This document shows positions 49,991 to 62,307 of a stretch of 64,000 bases of DNA, one piece after another. Positions within the stretch are counted from its first letter, which is position 1; every line of letters begins with the position of its first letter. The notes under the pieces are model-generated. The model was not told the DNA's origin, did no database searches, and saw only the letters and a list, made by a program, of their open reading frames with translations. A program made the position numbers and the translations under genes. Origin of the DNA: Hippopus hippopus. Taxonomy: Eukaryota; Mollusca; Bivalvia; Cardiida; Cardiidae. The stretch lies in assembly GCA_946811185.2 (NCBI GenBank), contig OX328109.1:31604129-31668128 (forward strand). Reading direction: 5' to 3'.

Positions 49991-52794
49991 TCCAATCAGC
50001 CAATCAAATCTCAGGCCTCTCTTAAATTATCCAATCACAGAAGCTTTTAGAAAATCAAAATGGCGTCCAATCAGCCAATGAAATCTCAGCTTTCTCTTCA
50101 AATTATCCAATCAGAAAAGCTTTGAGAAAATCAAAATTGCGCCCAATCAGCCAATCAAATCGCAGACACACCTCCACAATCATCCAATCAGAAAGCTTTG
50201 AGCCATTTGAAATGGCGCCCGAAAATATCGATAGAAAACAGTGAACAAAAATCGGCATAAAAGTGGATTTTATGTCTTCTTTGAAGGCTGTTATGCAGTC
50301 CTTGGCAAACTGCCATGCATGCACCCACCACATATGCCAGATTTCACTGAAAATGGGCGAAAATTTACGAAAACAGGGTGACAGAAGACCTTGGTTTGGT
50401 GCCTTCTAGCACCTTGCAAGAGTCACTTCTCCTGATCCCTTAATCCCTTGATTCAATTTGCTTTTCTAATTCAGGCCAACTCCAATACTGCACATTGATA
50501 CTTTGAATATGCTAAGATGATCAATGTACAGTGTAGAATCCCCAGAAAATAATGTCACAAGTGGCTAAAATAGACTGAAAACTCTTTCAGTAGCAGCTGC
50601 TTCCTATTGCGTAAATCAAACAAAGGGAACTAAATTTTTATTTTTTTTTAATCTCTTTGTACCGTGACAAGAAACCAAATTACGTTGACTACCGTCTCAT
50701 ACATGCCAGTTACGCACCCGCGAAAACATGAAAAATCGACTTATGGCACATTCCATAGCAGACGACAACTGTTGCATAAGTCAAATATAGGGAAGAAGTT
50801 TTTTTCCTTTTCTCTTACTAGGGCCATTGAATTGGTTACTAACTCAGGCATGCTGCACATTGATACTTTTAATATGCTAAGATGATCAATGTACAGTGTA
50901 GAATCCCCAGAAAATAATGTCACAAGTAGCTAAAAAAGACTGAAAAATCTTTCAGTAGCAACTGCTTCCTATTGCATAAATCAAAGAAAGGGAACTAAAT
51001 TTTTATTTATTTTTTTTAATCTCTTTATACCGTGACAAGAAACCAAGTTACGATGACTACCGTCTTGTACGTGCCAGTTACGTGCCCGCGAAAACATGAA
51101 AAATCAACTTACGGCACATTCCATAGCAGACAACAACTGTTTGCTTAAATCAAGTATAGGGAACAAGTTTTTTTCCTTTTCTCTTACTAGGGCCATTGAA
51201 TTGGTTACTAACTCAGGCATGCTGCACATTGATACTTTTAATATGCTAAGATGATCAATATACAGTGTAGAATCCCCAGAAAATAATGTCACAAGTAGCT
51301 AAAAAAGACTGAAAAATCTTTCAGTAGCAACTGCTTCCTATTGCATAAATCAAAGAAAGGGAACTAAATTTTTATTTATTTTTTTTCAATCTCTTTATAC
51401 CGTGACAAGAAACCAAGTTACGATGACTACCGTCTTGTACGTGCCAGTTACGTGCCCGCGAAAACATGAAAAATCGACTTACGGCACATTCCATAGCAGA
51501 CAACAACTGTTGCTTAAATCAAGTATAGGGAACAAGTTTTTTTCCTTTTCTCTTACTAGGGCCATTGAATTGGTTACTAACTCAGGCATGCTGCACATTG
51601 ATACTTTTAATATGCTAAGATGATCAATATACAGTGTAGAATCCCCAGAAAATAATGTCACAAGTAGCTAAAAAAGACTGAAAAATCTTTCAGTAGCAAC
51701 TGCTTCCTATTGCATAAATCAAAGAAAGGGAACTAAATTTTTATTTATTTTTTTTTTAATCTCTTTATACCGTGACAAGAAACCAAGTTACGATGACTAC
51801 CGTCTTGTACGTGCCAGTTACGTGCCCGCGAAAACATGAAAAATCGACTTACGGCACATTCCATAGCAGACAACAACTGTTGCTTAAATCAAGTATAGGG
51901 AACAAGTTTTTTTCCTTTTCTCTTACTAGGGCCATTGAATTGGTTACTAACTTAGGCATGCTGCACATTGATACTTTTAATATGCTAAGATGATCAATGT
52001 ACAGTGTGGAAATCCCAGAAAATAGTGTCACAAGTGGCTAAAAAAGACTGAAAACTCTTTCAGTAACAACTGATTTCTATTGCTTAAATCAAAGAAAGGG
52101 AACTGAATTTTATTTTTTTTCTATCTCTTCATACGGCGACAAGAAACCCAGTTACATTGACTACCAACTCATGTGCCAGTTACGCGCCCGCGGAAACATG
52201 AAAAATCAACTTACGGCACATTCCATAGCAGACGACACCTGTTGCTTAAGTCAAATATAGGGAACAAGTTTTTTTCCTTTTCTCTTACTAGGGCCATTGA
52301 ATTGGTTACGATGACTATTCCACCCATGCGTGACCATTACGTGCTGCGCATAAAATCATAAAATCAACTTGGACACTTTCGGAGGCAACTGATACCTTTT
52401 GCACAAATCAAAGAAAGGTAAACCAAATTCGTTTTCTTACCAGGATCACGAAAAACATTGAACCAATTTTGGTGACCGCATGAGTCATAAGTCGATTTTA
52501 TGTTTAACCACTGCGCAAAAACATAGATTCAGAAGCAACTGGTTGCTGTTGCATAAACTTTTTCCAATAAGAAATCTTGTTCTTGTTTGAAGAATTTAGA
52601 AATAGGCCAATGAAAAACAATAAGATGTAAGAATAACTAATAATAAAAACAGATAAAATGGCAAAGTTGGGGATTCAACCTCTGACCATCAGGACCCAAA
52701 AAAGGTCTTGGTGCAGGGGTCTAACCCTCTTTGCCATTGAATAGGCTGAAATGACCCGAAGAATTAACATAGATATACAGAGATTTCCCCCCCT
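49991..52794 (+). repeat. HOR unit 19, five monomer starts (2804 bp)
   Basis: CCAAT block 49991-50217. Starts are 50664 (A), 51032 (B), 51402 (C), 51772 (D) and 52136 (E); tRNA-like segment 52659-52736. B has CAACTTACGGCAC near 51105. The T-tract before D is one base longer. Private changes are ACTTCTCCTG near 50429, GGGAAGAAG near 50791 and CTTAGGCATG near 51952. Confidence 0.95.
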
Positions 52795-55597
52795 TCCAAT
52801 CAGCCAATCAAATCTCAGGCCTCTCTTAAATTATCCAATCACAGAAGCTTTTAGAAAATCAAAATGGCGTCCAATCAGCCAATGAAATCTCAGCTTTCTC
52901 TTCAAATTATCCAATCAGAAAAGCTTTGAGAAAGTCAAAATTGCGCCCAATCAGCCAATCAAATCGCAGACACACCTCCACAATCATCCAATCAGAAAGC
53001 TTTGAGCCATTTGAAATGGCGCCCGAAAATATCGATAGAAAACAGTGAACAAAAATCGGCATAAAAGTGGATTTTATGTCTTCTTTGAAGGCTGTTATGC
53101 AGTCCTTGGCAAACTGCCATGCATGCACCCACCACATATGCCAGATTTCACTGAAAATGGGCGAAAATTTACGAAAACAGGGTGACAGAAGACCTTGGTT
53201 TGGTGCCTTCTAGCACCTTGCAAGAGTCACTTCCCCTGATCCCTTAATCCCTTGATTCAATTTGCTTTTCTAATTCAGGCCAACTCCAATACTGCACATT
53301 GATACTTTGAATATGCTAAGATGATCAATGTACAGTGTAGAATCCCCAGAAAATAATGTCACAAGTGGCTAAAATAGACTGAAAACTCTTTCAGTAGCAG
53401 CTGCTTCCTATTGCGTAAATCAAACAAAGGGAACTAAATTTTTATTTTTTTTTAATCTCTTTGTACCGTGACAAGAAACCAAATTACGTTGACTACCGTC
53501 TCATACATGCCAGTTACGCACCCGCGAAAACATGAAAAATCGACTTATGGCACATTCCATAGCAGACGACAACTGTTGCATAAGTCAAATATAGGGAACA
53601 AGTTTTTTTCCTTTTCTCTTACTAGGGCCATTGAATTGGTTACTAACTCAGGCATGCTGCACATTGATACTTTTAATATGCTAAGATGATCAATGTACAG
53701 TGTAGAATCCCCAGAAAATAATGTCACAAGTAGCTAAAAAAGACTGAAAAATCTTTCAGTAGCAACTGCTTCCTATTGCATAAATCAAAGAAAGGGAACT
53801 AAATTTTTATTTATTTTTTTTAATCTCTTTATACCGTGACAAGAAACCAAGTTACGATGACTACCGTCTTGTACGTGCCAGTTACGTGCCCGCGAAAACA
53901 TGAAAAATCGACTTACGGCACATTCCATAGCAGACAACAACTGTTTGCTTAAATCAAGTATAGGGAACAAGTTTTTTTCCTTTTCTCTTACTAGGGCCAT
54001 TGAATTGGTTACTAACTCAGGCATGCTGCACATTGATACTTTTAATATGCTAAGATGATCAATATACAGTGTAGAATCCCCAGAAAATAATGTCACAAGT
54101 AGCTAAAAAAGACTGAAAAATCTTTCAGTAGCAACTGCTTCCTATTGCATAAATCAAAGGAAGGGAACTAAATTTTTATTTATTTTTTTTTAATCTCTTT
54201 ATACCGTGACAAGAAACCAAGTTACGATGACTACCGTCTTGTACGTGCCAGTTACGTGCCCGCGAAAACATGAAAAATCGACTTACGGCACATTCCATAG
54301 CAGACAACAACTGTTGCTTAAATCAAGTATAGGGAACAACTTTTTTTCCTTTTCTCTTACTAGGGCCATTGAATTGGTTACTAACTCAGGCATGCTGCAC
54401 ATTGATACTTTTAATATGCTAAGATGATCAATATACAGTGTAGAATCCCCAGAAAATAATGTCACAAGTAGCTAAAAAAGACTGAAAAATCTTTCAGTAG
54501 CAACTGCTTCCTATTGCATAAATCAAAGGAAGGGAACTAAATTTTTATTTATTTTTTTTTAATCTCTTTATACCGTGACAAGAAACCAAGTTACGATGAC
54601 TACCGTCTTGTACGTGCCAGTTACGTGCCCGCGAAAACATGAAAAATCGACTTACGGCACATTCCATAGCAGACAACAACTGTTGCTTAAATCAAGTATA
54701 GGGAACAAGTTTTTTTCCTTTTCTCTTACTAGGGCCATTGAATTGGTTACTAACTCAGGCATGCTGCACATTGATACTTTTAATATGCTAAGATGATCAA
54801 TGTACAGTGTGGAAATCCCAGAAAATAGTGTCACAAGTGGCTAAAAAAGACTGAAAACTCTTTCAGTAACAACTGATTTCTATTGCTTAAATCAAAGAAA
54901 GGGAACTGAATTTTATTTTTTTTCTATCTCTTCATACGGCGACAAGAAACCCAGTTACATTGACTACCAACTCATGTGCCAGTTACGCGCCCGCGGAAAC
55001 ATGAAAAATCAACTTACGGCACATTCCATAGCAGACGACACCTGTTGCTTAAGTCAAATATAGGGAACAAGTTTTTTTCCTTTTCTCTTACTAGGGCCAT
55101 TGAATTGGTTACGATGACTATTCCACCCATGCGTGACCATTACGTGCTGCGCATAAAATCATAAAATCAACTTGGACACTTTCGGAGGCAACTGATACCT
55201 TTTGCACAAATCAAAGAAAGGTAAACCAAATTCGTTTTCTTACCAGGATCACGAAAAACATTGAACCAATTTTGGTGACCGCGTGAGTCATAAGTCGATT
55301 TTATGTTTAACCACTGCGCAAAAACATAGATTCAGAAGCAACTGGTTGCTGTTGCATAAACTTTTTCCAATAAGAAATCTTGTTCTTGTTTGAAGAATTT
55401 AGAAATAGGCCAATGAAAAACAATAAGATGTAAGAATAACTAATAATAAAAACAGATAAAATGGCAAAGTTGGGGATTCAACCTCTGACCATCAGGACCC
55501 AAAAAAGGTCTTGGTGCAGGGGTCTAACCCTCTTTGCCATTGAATAGGCTGAAATGACCCGAAGAATTAACATAGATATACAGAGATTTCCCCCCCT
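52795..55597 (+). repeat. HOR unit 20, five monomer starts (2803 bp)
   Basis: CCAAT block 52795-53021 with GAGAAAGTC near 52931, shared with unit 22. Starts are 53468 (A), 53836 (B), 54206 (C), 54575 (D) and 54939 (E); tRNA-like segment 55462-55539. CAAAGGAAGGG appears in two successive monomers (near 54158 and 54527), a variant spread to the neighbouring monomer. C has GAACAAC near 54337. Confidence 0.95.
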
Positions 55598-58033
55598 TCC
55601 AATCAGCCAATCAAATCTCAGGCCTCTCTTAAATTATCCAATCACAGAAGCTTTTAGAAAATCAAAATGGCGTCCAATCAGCCAATGAAATCTCAGCTTT
55701 CTCTTCAAATTATCCAATCAGAAAAGCTTTGAGAAAATCAAAATTGCGCCCAATCAGCCAATCAAATCGCAGACACACCTCCACAATCATCCAATCAGAA
55801 AGCTTTGAGCCATTTGAAATGGCGCCCGAAAATATCGATAGAAAACAGTGAACAAAAATCGGCATAAAAGTGGATTTTATGTCTTCTTTGAAGGCTGTTA
55901 TGCAGTCCTTGGCAAACTGCCATGCATGCACCCACCACATATGCCAGATTTCACTGAAAATGGGCGAAAATTTACGAAAACAGGGTGACAGAAGACCTTG
56001 GTTTGGTGCCTTCTAGCACCTTGCAAGAGTCACTTCCCCTGATCCCTTAATCCCTTGATTCAATTTGCTTTTCTAATTCAGGCCAACTCCAATACTGCAC
56101 ATTGATACTTTGAATATGCTAAGATGATCAATGTACAGTGTAGAATCCCCAGAAAATAATGTCACAAGTGGCTAAAATAGACTGAAAACTCTTTCAGTAG
56201 CAGCTGCTTCCTATTGCGTAAATCAAACAAAGGGAACTAAATTTTTATTTTTTTTTTAATCTCTTTGTACCGTGACAAGAAACCAAATTACGTTGACTAC
56301 CGTCTCATACATGCCAGTTACGCACCCGCGAAAACATGAAAAATCGACTTATGGCACATTCCATAGCAGACGACAACTGTTGCATAAGTCAAATATAGGG
56401 AACAAGTTTTTTTCCTTTTCTCTTACTAGGGCCATTGAATTGGTTACTAACTCAGGCATGCTGCACATTGATACTTTTAATATGCTAAGATGATCAATGT
56501 ACAGTGTAGAATCCCCAGAAAATAATGTCACAAGTAGCTAAAAAAGACTGAAAAATCTTTCAGTAGCAACTGCTTCCTATTGCATAAATCAAAGAAAGGG
56601 AACTAAATTTTTATTTATTTTTTTTCAATCTCTTTATACCGTGACAAGAAACCAAGTTACGATGACTACCGTCTTGTACGTGCCAGTTACGTGCCCGCGA
56701 AAACATGAAAAATCGACTTACAGCACATTCCATAGCAGACAACAACTGTTTGCTTAAATCAAGTATAGGGAACAAGTTTTTTTCCTTTTCTCTTACTAGG
56801 GCCATTGAATTGGTTACTAACTCAGGCATGCTGCACATTGATACTTTTAATATGCTAAGATGATCAATATACAGTGTAGAATCCCCAGAAAATAATGTCA
56901 CAAGTAGCTAAAAAAGACTGAAAAATCTTTCAGTAGCAACTGCTTCCTATTGCATAAATCAAAGAAAGGGAACTAAATTTTTATTTATTTTTTTTCAATC
57001 TCTTTATACCGTGACAAGAAACCAAGTTACGATGACTACCGTCTTGTACGTGCCAGTTACGTGCCCGCGAAAACATGAAAAATCGACTTACGGCACATTC
57101 CATAGCAGACAACAACTGTTGCTTAAATCAAGTATAGGGAACAAGTTTTTTTCCTTTTCTCTTACTAGGGCCATTGAATTGGTTACTAACTCAGGCATGC
57201 TGCACATTGATACTTTTAATATGCTAAGATGATCAATGTACAGTGTGGAAATCCCAGAAAATAGTGTCACAAGTGGCTAAAAAAGACTGAAAACTCTTTC
57301 AGTAACAACTGATTTCTATTGCTTAAATCAAAGAAAGGGAACTGAATTTTATTTTTTTTCTATCTCTTCATACGGTGACAAGAAACCCAGTTACATTGAC
57401 TACCAACTCATGTGCCAGTTACGCGCCCGCGGAAACATGAAAAATCAACTTACGGCACATTCCATAGCAGACGACACCTGTTGCTTAAGTCAAATATAGG
57501 GAACAAGTTTTTTTCCTTTTCTCTTACTAGGGCCATTGAATTGGTTACGATGACTATTCCACCCATGCGTGACCATTACGTGCTGCGCATAAAATCATAA
57601 AATCAACTTGGACACTTTCGGAGGCAACTGATACCTTTTGCACAAATCAAAGAAAGGTAAACCAAATTCGTTTTCTTACCAGGATCACGAAAAACATTGA
57701 ACCAATTTTGGTGACCGCGTGAGTCATAAGTCGATTTTATGTTTAACCACTGTGCAAAAACATAGATTCAGAAGCAACTGGTTGCTGTTGCATAAACTTT
57801 TTCCAATAAGAAATCTTGTTCTTGTTTGAAGAATTTAGAAATAGGCCAATGAAAAACAATAAGATGTAAGAATAACTAATAATAAAAACAGATAAAATGG
57901 CAAAGTTGGGGATTCAACCTCTGACCATCAGGACCCAAAAAAGGTCTTGGTGCAGGGGTCTAACCCTCTTTGCCATTGAATAGGCTGAAATGACCCGAAG
58001 AATTAACATAGATATACAGAGATTTCCCCCCCT
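55598..58033 (+). repeat. HOR unit 21, four monomer starts, A-B-C/D-E form (2436 bp)
   Basis: CCAAT block 55598-55824. Starts are 56272 (A), 56641 (B), 57011 (C/D hybrid) and 57375 (E); tRNA-like segment 57898-57975. B is preceded by TTCAATCTC, normally seen before C, and the monomer at 57011 begins C-like and ends D-like. E starts GGTGACAAG instead of GGCGACAAG. This is a third way of reaching a four-monomer unit, distinct from units 5 and 16-18. Confidence 0.95.
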
Positions 58034-61000
58034 TCCAATCAGCCAATCAAATCTCAGGCCTCTCTTAAATTATCCAATCACAGAAGCTTTTAGAAAATCA
58101 AAATGGCGTCCAATCAGCCAATGAAATCTCAGCTTTCTCTTCAAATTATCCAATCAGAAAAGCTTTGAGAAAGTCAAAATTGCGCCCAATCAGCCAATCA
58201 AATCGCAGACACACCTCCACAATCATCCAATCAGAAAGCTTTGAGCCATTTGAAATGGCGCCCGAAAATATCGATAGAAAACAGTGAACAAAAATCGGCA
58301 TAAAAGTGGATTTTATGTCTTCTTTGAAGGCTGTTATGCAGTCCTTGGCAAACTGCCATGCATGCACCCACCACATATGCCAGATTTCACTGAAAATGGG
58401 CGAAAATTTACGAAAACAGGGTGACAGAAGACCTTGGTTTGGTGCCTTCTAGCACCTTGCAAGAGTCACTTTTCCTGATCCCTTAATCCCTTGATTCAAT
58501 TTGCTTTTCTAATTCAGGCCAACTCCAATACTGCACATTGATACTTTGAATATGCTAAGATGATCAATGTACAGTGTAGAATCCCCAGAAAATAATGTCA
58601 CAAGTGGCTAAAATAGACTGAAAACTCTTTCAGTAGCAGCTGCTTCCTATTGCGTAAATCAAACAAAGGGAACTAAATTTTTATTTTTTTTTAATCTCTT
58701 TGTACCGTGACAAGAAACCAAATTACGTTGACTACCGTCTCATACATGCCAGTTACGCACCCGCGAAGACATGAAAAATCGACTAATGGCACATTCCATA
58801 GCAGACGACAACTGTTGCCTAAGTCAAATATAGGGAACAAGTTTTTTTCCTTTTCTCTTACTAGGGCCATTGAATTGGTTACTAACTCAGGCATGCTGCA
58901 CATTGATACTTTTAATATGCTAAGATGATCAATGTACAGTGTAGAATCCCCAGAAAATAATGTCACAAGTAGCTAAAAAAGACTGAAAAATCTTTCAGTA
59001 GCAACTGCTTCCTATTGCATAAATCAAAGAAAGGGAACTAAATTTTTATTTATTTTTTAAATCTCTTTATACCGTGACAAGAAACCAAGTTACGATGACT
59101 ACCGTCTTGTACGTGCCAGTTACGTGCCCGCGAAAACATGAAAAATCGACTTACAGCACATTCCATAGCAGACAACAACTGTTTGCTTAAATCAAGTATA
59201 GGGAACAAGTTTTTTTCCTTTTCTCTTACTAGGGCCATTGAATTGGTTACTAACTCAGGCATGCTGCACATTGATACTTTTAATATGCTAAGATGATCAA
59301 TATACAGTGTAGAATCCCCAGAAAATAATGTCACAAGTAGCTAAAATAGACTGAAAAATCTTTCAGTAGCAACTGCTTCCTATTGCATAAATCAAAGAAA
59401 GGGAACTAAATTTTTATTTATTTTTTTTCAATCTCTTTATACCGTGACAAGAAACCAAGTTACGATGACTACCGTCTTGTACGTGCCAGTTGCGTGCCCG
59501 CGAAAACATGAAAAATCGACTTACGGCACATTCCATAGCAGACAACAACTGTTGCTTAAATCAAGTATAGGGAACAAGTTTTTTTCCTTTTCTCTTACTA
59601 GGGCCATTGAATTGGTTACTAACTCAGGCATGCTGCACATTGATACTTTTAATATGCTAAGATGATCAATATACAGTGTAGAATCCCCAGAAAATAATGT
59701 CACAAGTAGCTAAAGAAGACTGAAAAATCTTTCAGTAGCAACTGCTTCCTATTGCATAAATCAAAGAAAGGGAACTAAATTTTTATTTATTTTTTTTTAA
59801 TCTCTTTATACCGTGACAAGAAACCAAGTTACGATGACTACCGTCTTGTACGTGCCAGTTACGTGCCCGCGAAAACATGAAAAATCGACTTACGGCACAT
59901 TCCATAGCAGACAACAACTGTTGCTTAAATCAAGTATAGGGAACAAGTTTTTTTCCTTTTCTCTTACTAGGGCCATTGAATTGGTTACTAACTCAGGCAT
60001 GCTGCACATTGATACTTTTAATATGCTAAGATGATCAATATACAGTGTAGAATCCCCAGAAAATAATGTCACAAGTAGCTAAAATAGACTGAAAACTCTT
60101 TCAGTAGCAGCTGCTTCCTATTGCGTAAATCAAACAAAGGGAACTAAATTTTTATTTTTTTTTAATCTCTTTGTACCGTGACAAGAAACCAAATTACGTT
60201 GACTACCGTCTCATACATGCCAGTTACGCACCCGCGAAAACATGAAAAATCGACTTATGGCACATTCCATAGCAGACGACAACTGTTGCATAAGTCAAAT
60301 ATAGGGAACAAGTTTTTTTCCTTTTCTCTTACTAGGGCCATTGAATTGGTTACTAACTCAGGCATGCTGCACATTGATACTTTTAATATGCTAAGATGAT
60401 CAATGTACAGTGTAGAATCCCCAGAAAATAATGTCACAAGTAGCTAAAAAAGACTGAAAAATCTTTCAGTAGCAACTGCTTCCTATTGCATAAATCAAAG
60501 AAAGGGAACTAAATTTTTATTTATTTTTTTTAATCTCTTTATACCGTGACAAGAAACCAAGTTACGATGACTACCGTCTTGTACGTGCCAGTTACGTGCC
60601 CGCCAAAACATGAAAAATCGACTTACAGCACATTCCATAGCAGACAACAACTGTTTGCTTAAATCAAGTATAGGGAACAAGTTTTTTTCCTTTTCTCTTA
60701 CTAGGGCCATTGAATTGGTTACTAACTCAGGCATGCTGCACATTGATACTTTTAATATGCTAAGATGATCAATATACAGTGTAGAATCCCCAGAAAATAA
60801 TGTCACAAGTAGCTAAAATAGACTGAAAAATCTTTCAGTAGCAACTGCTTCCTATTGCATAAATCAAAGAAAGGGAACTAAATTTTTATTTATTTTTTTT
60901 CAATCTCTTTATACCGTGACAAGAAACCAAGTTACGATGACTACCGTCTTGTACGTGCCAGTTGCGTGCCCGCGAAAACATGAAAAATCGACTTACGGCA

Positions 61001-62307
61001 CATTCCATAGCAGACAACAACTGTTGCTTAAATCAAGTATAGGGAACAAGTTTTTTTCCTTTTCTCTTACTAGGGCCATTGAATTGGTTACTAACTCAGG
61101 CATGCTGCACATTGATACTTTTAATATGCTAAGATGATCAATATACAGTGTAGAATCCCCAGAAAATAATGTCACAAGTAGCTAAAAAAGACTGAAAAAT
61201 CTTTCAGTAGCAACTGCTTCCTATTGCATAAATCAAAGAAAGGGAACTAAATTTTTATTTATCTTTTTTTAATCTCTTTATACCGTGACAAGAAACCAAG
61301 TTACGATGACTACCGTCTTGTACGTGCCAGTTACGTGCCCGCGAAAACATGAAAAATCGACTTACGGCACATTCCATAGCAGACAACAACTGTTGCTTAA
61401 ATCAAGTATAGGGAACAAGTTTTTTTCCTTTTCTCTTACTAGGGCCATTGAATTGGTTACTAACTCAGGCATGCTGCACATTGATACTTTTAATATGCTA
61501 AGATGATCAATGTACAGTGTGGAAATCCCAGAAAATAGTGTCACAAGTGGCTAGAAAAGACTGAAAACTCTTTCAGTAACAACTGATTTCTATTGCTTAA
61601 ATCAAAGAAAGGGAACTGAATTTTATTTTTTTTCTATCTCTTCATACGGCGACAAGAAACCCAGTTACATTGACTACCAACTCATGTGCCAGTTACGCGC
61701 CCGCGGAAACATGAAAAATCAACTTACGGCACATTCCATAGCAGACGACACCTGTTGCTTAAGTCAAATATAGGGAACAAGTTTTTTTCCTTTTCTCTTA
61801 CTAGGGCCATTGAATTGGTTACGATGACTATTCCACCCATGCGTGACCATTACGTGCTGCGCATAAAATCATAAAATCAACTTGGACACTTTCGGAGGCA
61901 ACTGATACCTTTTGCACAAATCAAAGAAAGGTAAACCAAATTCGTTTTCTTACCAGGATCACGAAAAACATTGAACCAATTTTGGTGACCGCGTGAGTCA
62001 TAAGTCGATTTTATGTTTAACCACTGCGCAAAAACATAGATTCAGAAGCAACTGGTTGCTGTTGCATAAACTTTTTCCAATAAGAAATCTTGTTCTTGTT
62101 TGAAGAATTTAGAAATAGGCCAATGAAAAACAATAAGATGTAAGAATAACTAATAATAAAAACAGATAAAATGGCAAAGTTGGGGATTCAACCTCTGACC
62201 ATCAGGACCCAAAAAAGGTCTTGGTGCAGGGGTCTAACCCTCTTTGCCATTGAATAGGCTGAAATGACCCGAAGAATTAACATAGATATACAGAGATTTC
62301 CCCCCCT
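58034..62307 (+). repeat. HOR unit 22, longest form, nine monomer starts (4274 bp)
   Basis: CCAAT block 58034-58260. Starts are 58707 (A), 59074 (B), 59444 (C), 59813 (C-like), 60178 (A), 60546 (B), 60916 (C), 61285 (D) and 61649 (E); tRNA-like segment 62172-62249. The order A-B-C-C-A-B-C-D-E shows an internal duplication of about 1.47 kb. The first A has several private changes (CGAAGACATG, CGACTAATGG, TTGCCTAAG) that its partner lacks. Confidence 0.95.
58707..61648 (+). repeat. Internal four-monomer tandem duplication in unit 22
   Basis: Two blocks, 58707-60177 and 60178-61648, each hold A-B-C plus a fourth monomer and are offset by about 1471 bases. Both C copies share CAGTTGCGTGCC (near 59489 and 60961), and both B tails share GTAGCTAAAATAGACTG (near 59337 and 60809); neither pairing is seen elsewhere. 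The junction near 60067-60090 joins a C-type tail (AAGTAGCT) to the m0-type lead-in of A. Confidence 0.88.
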
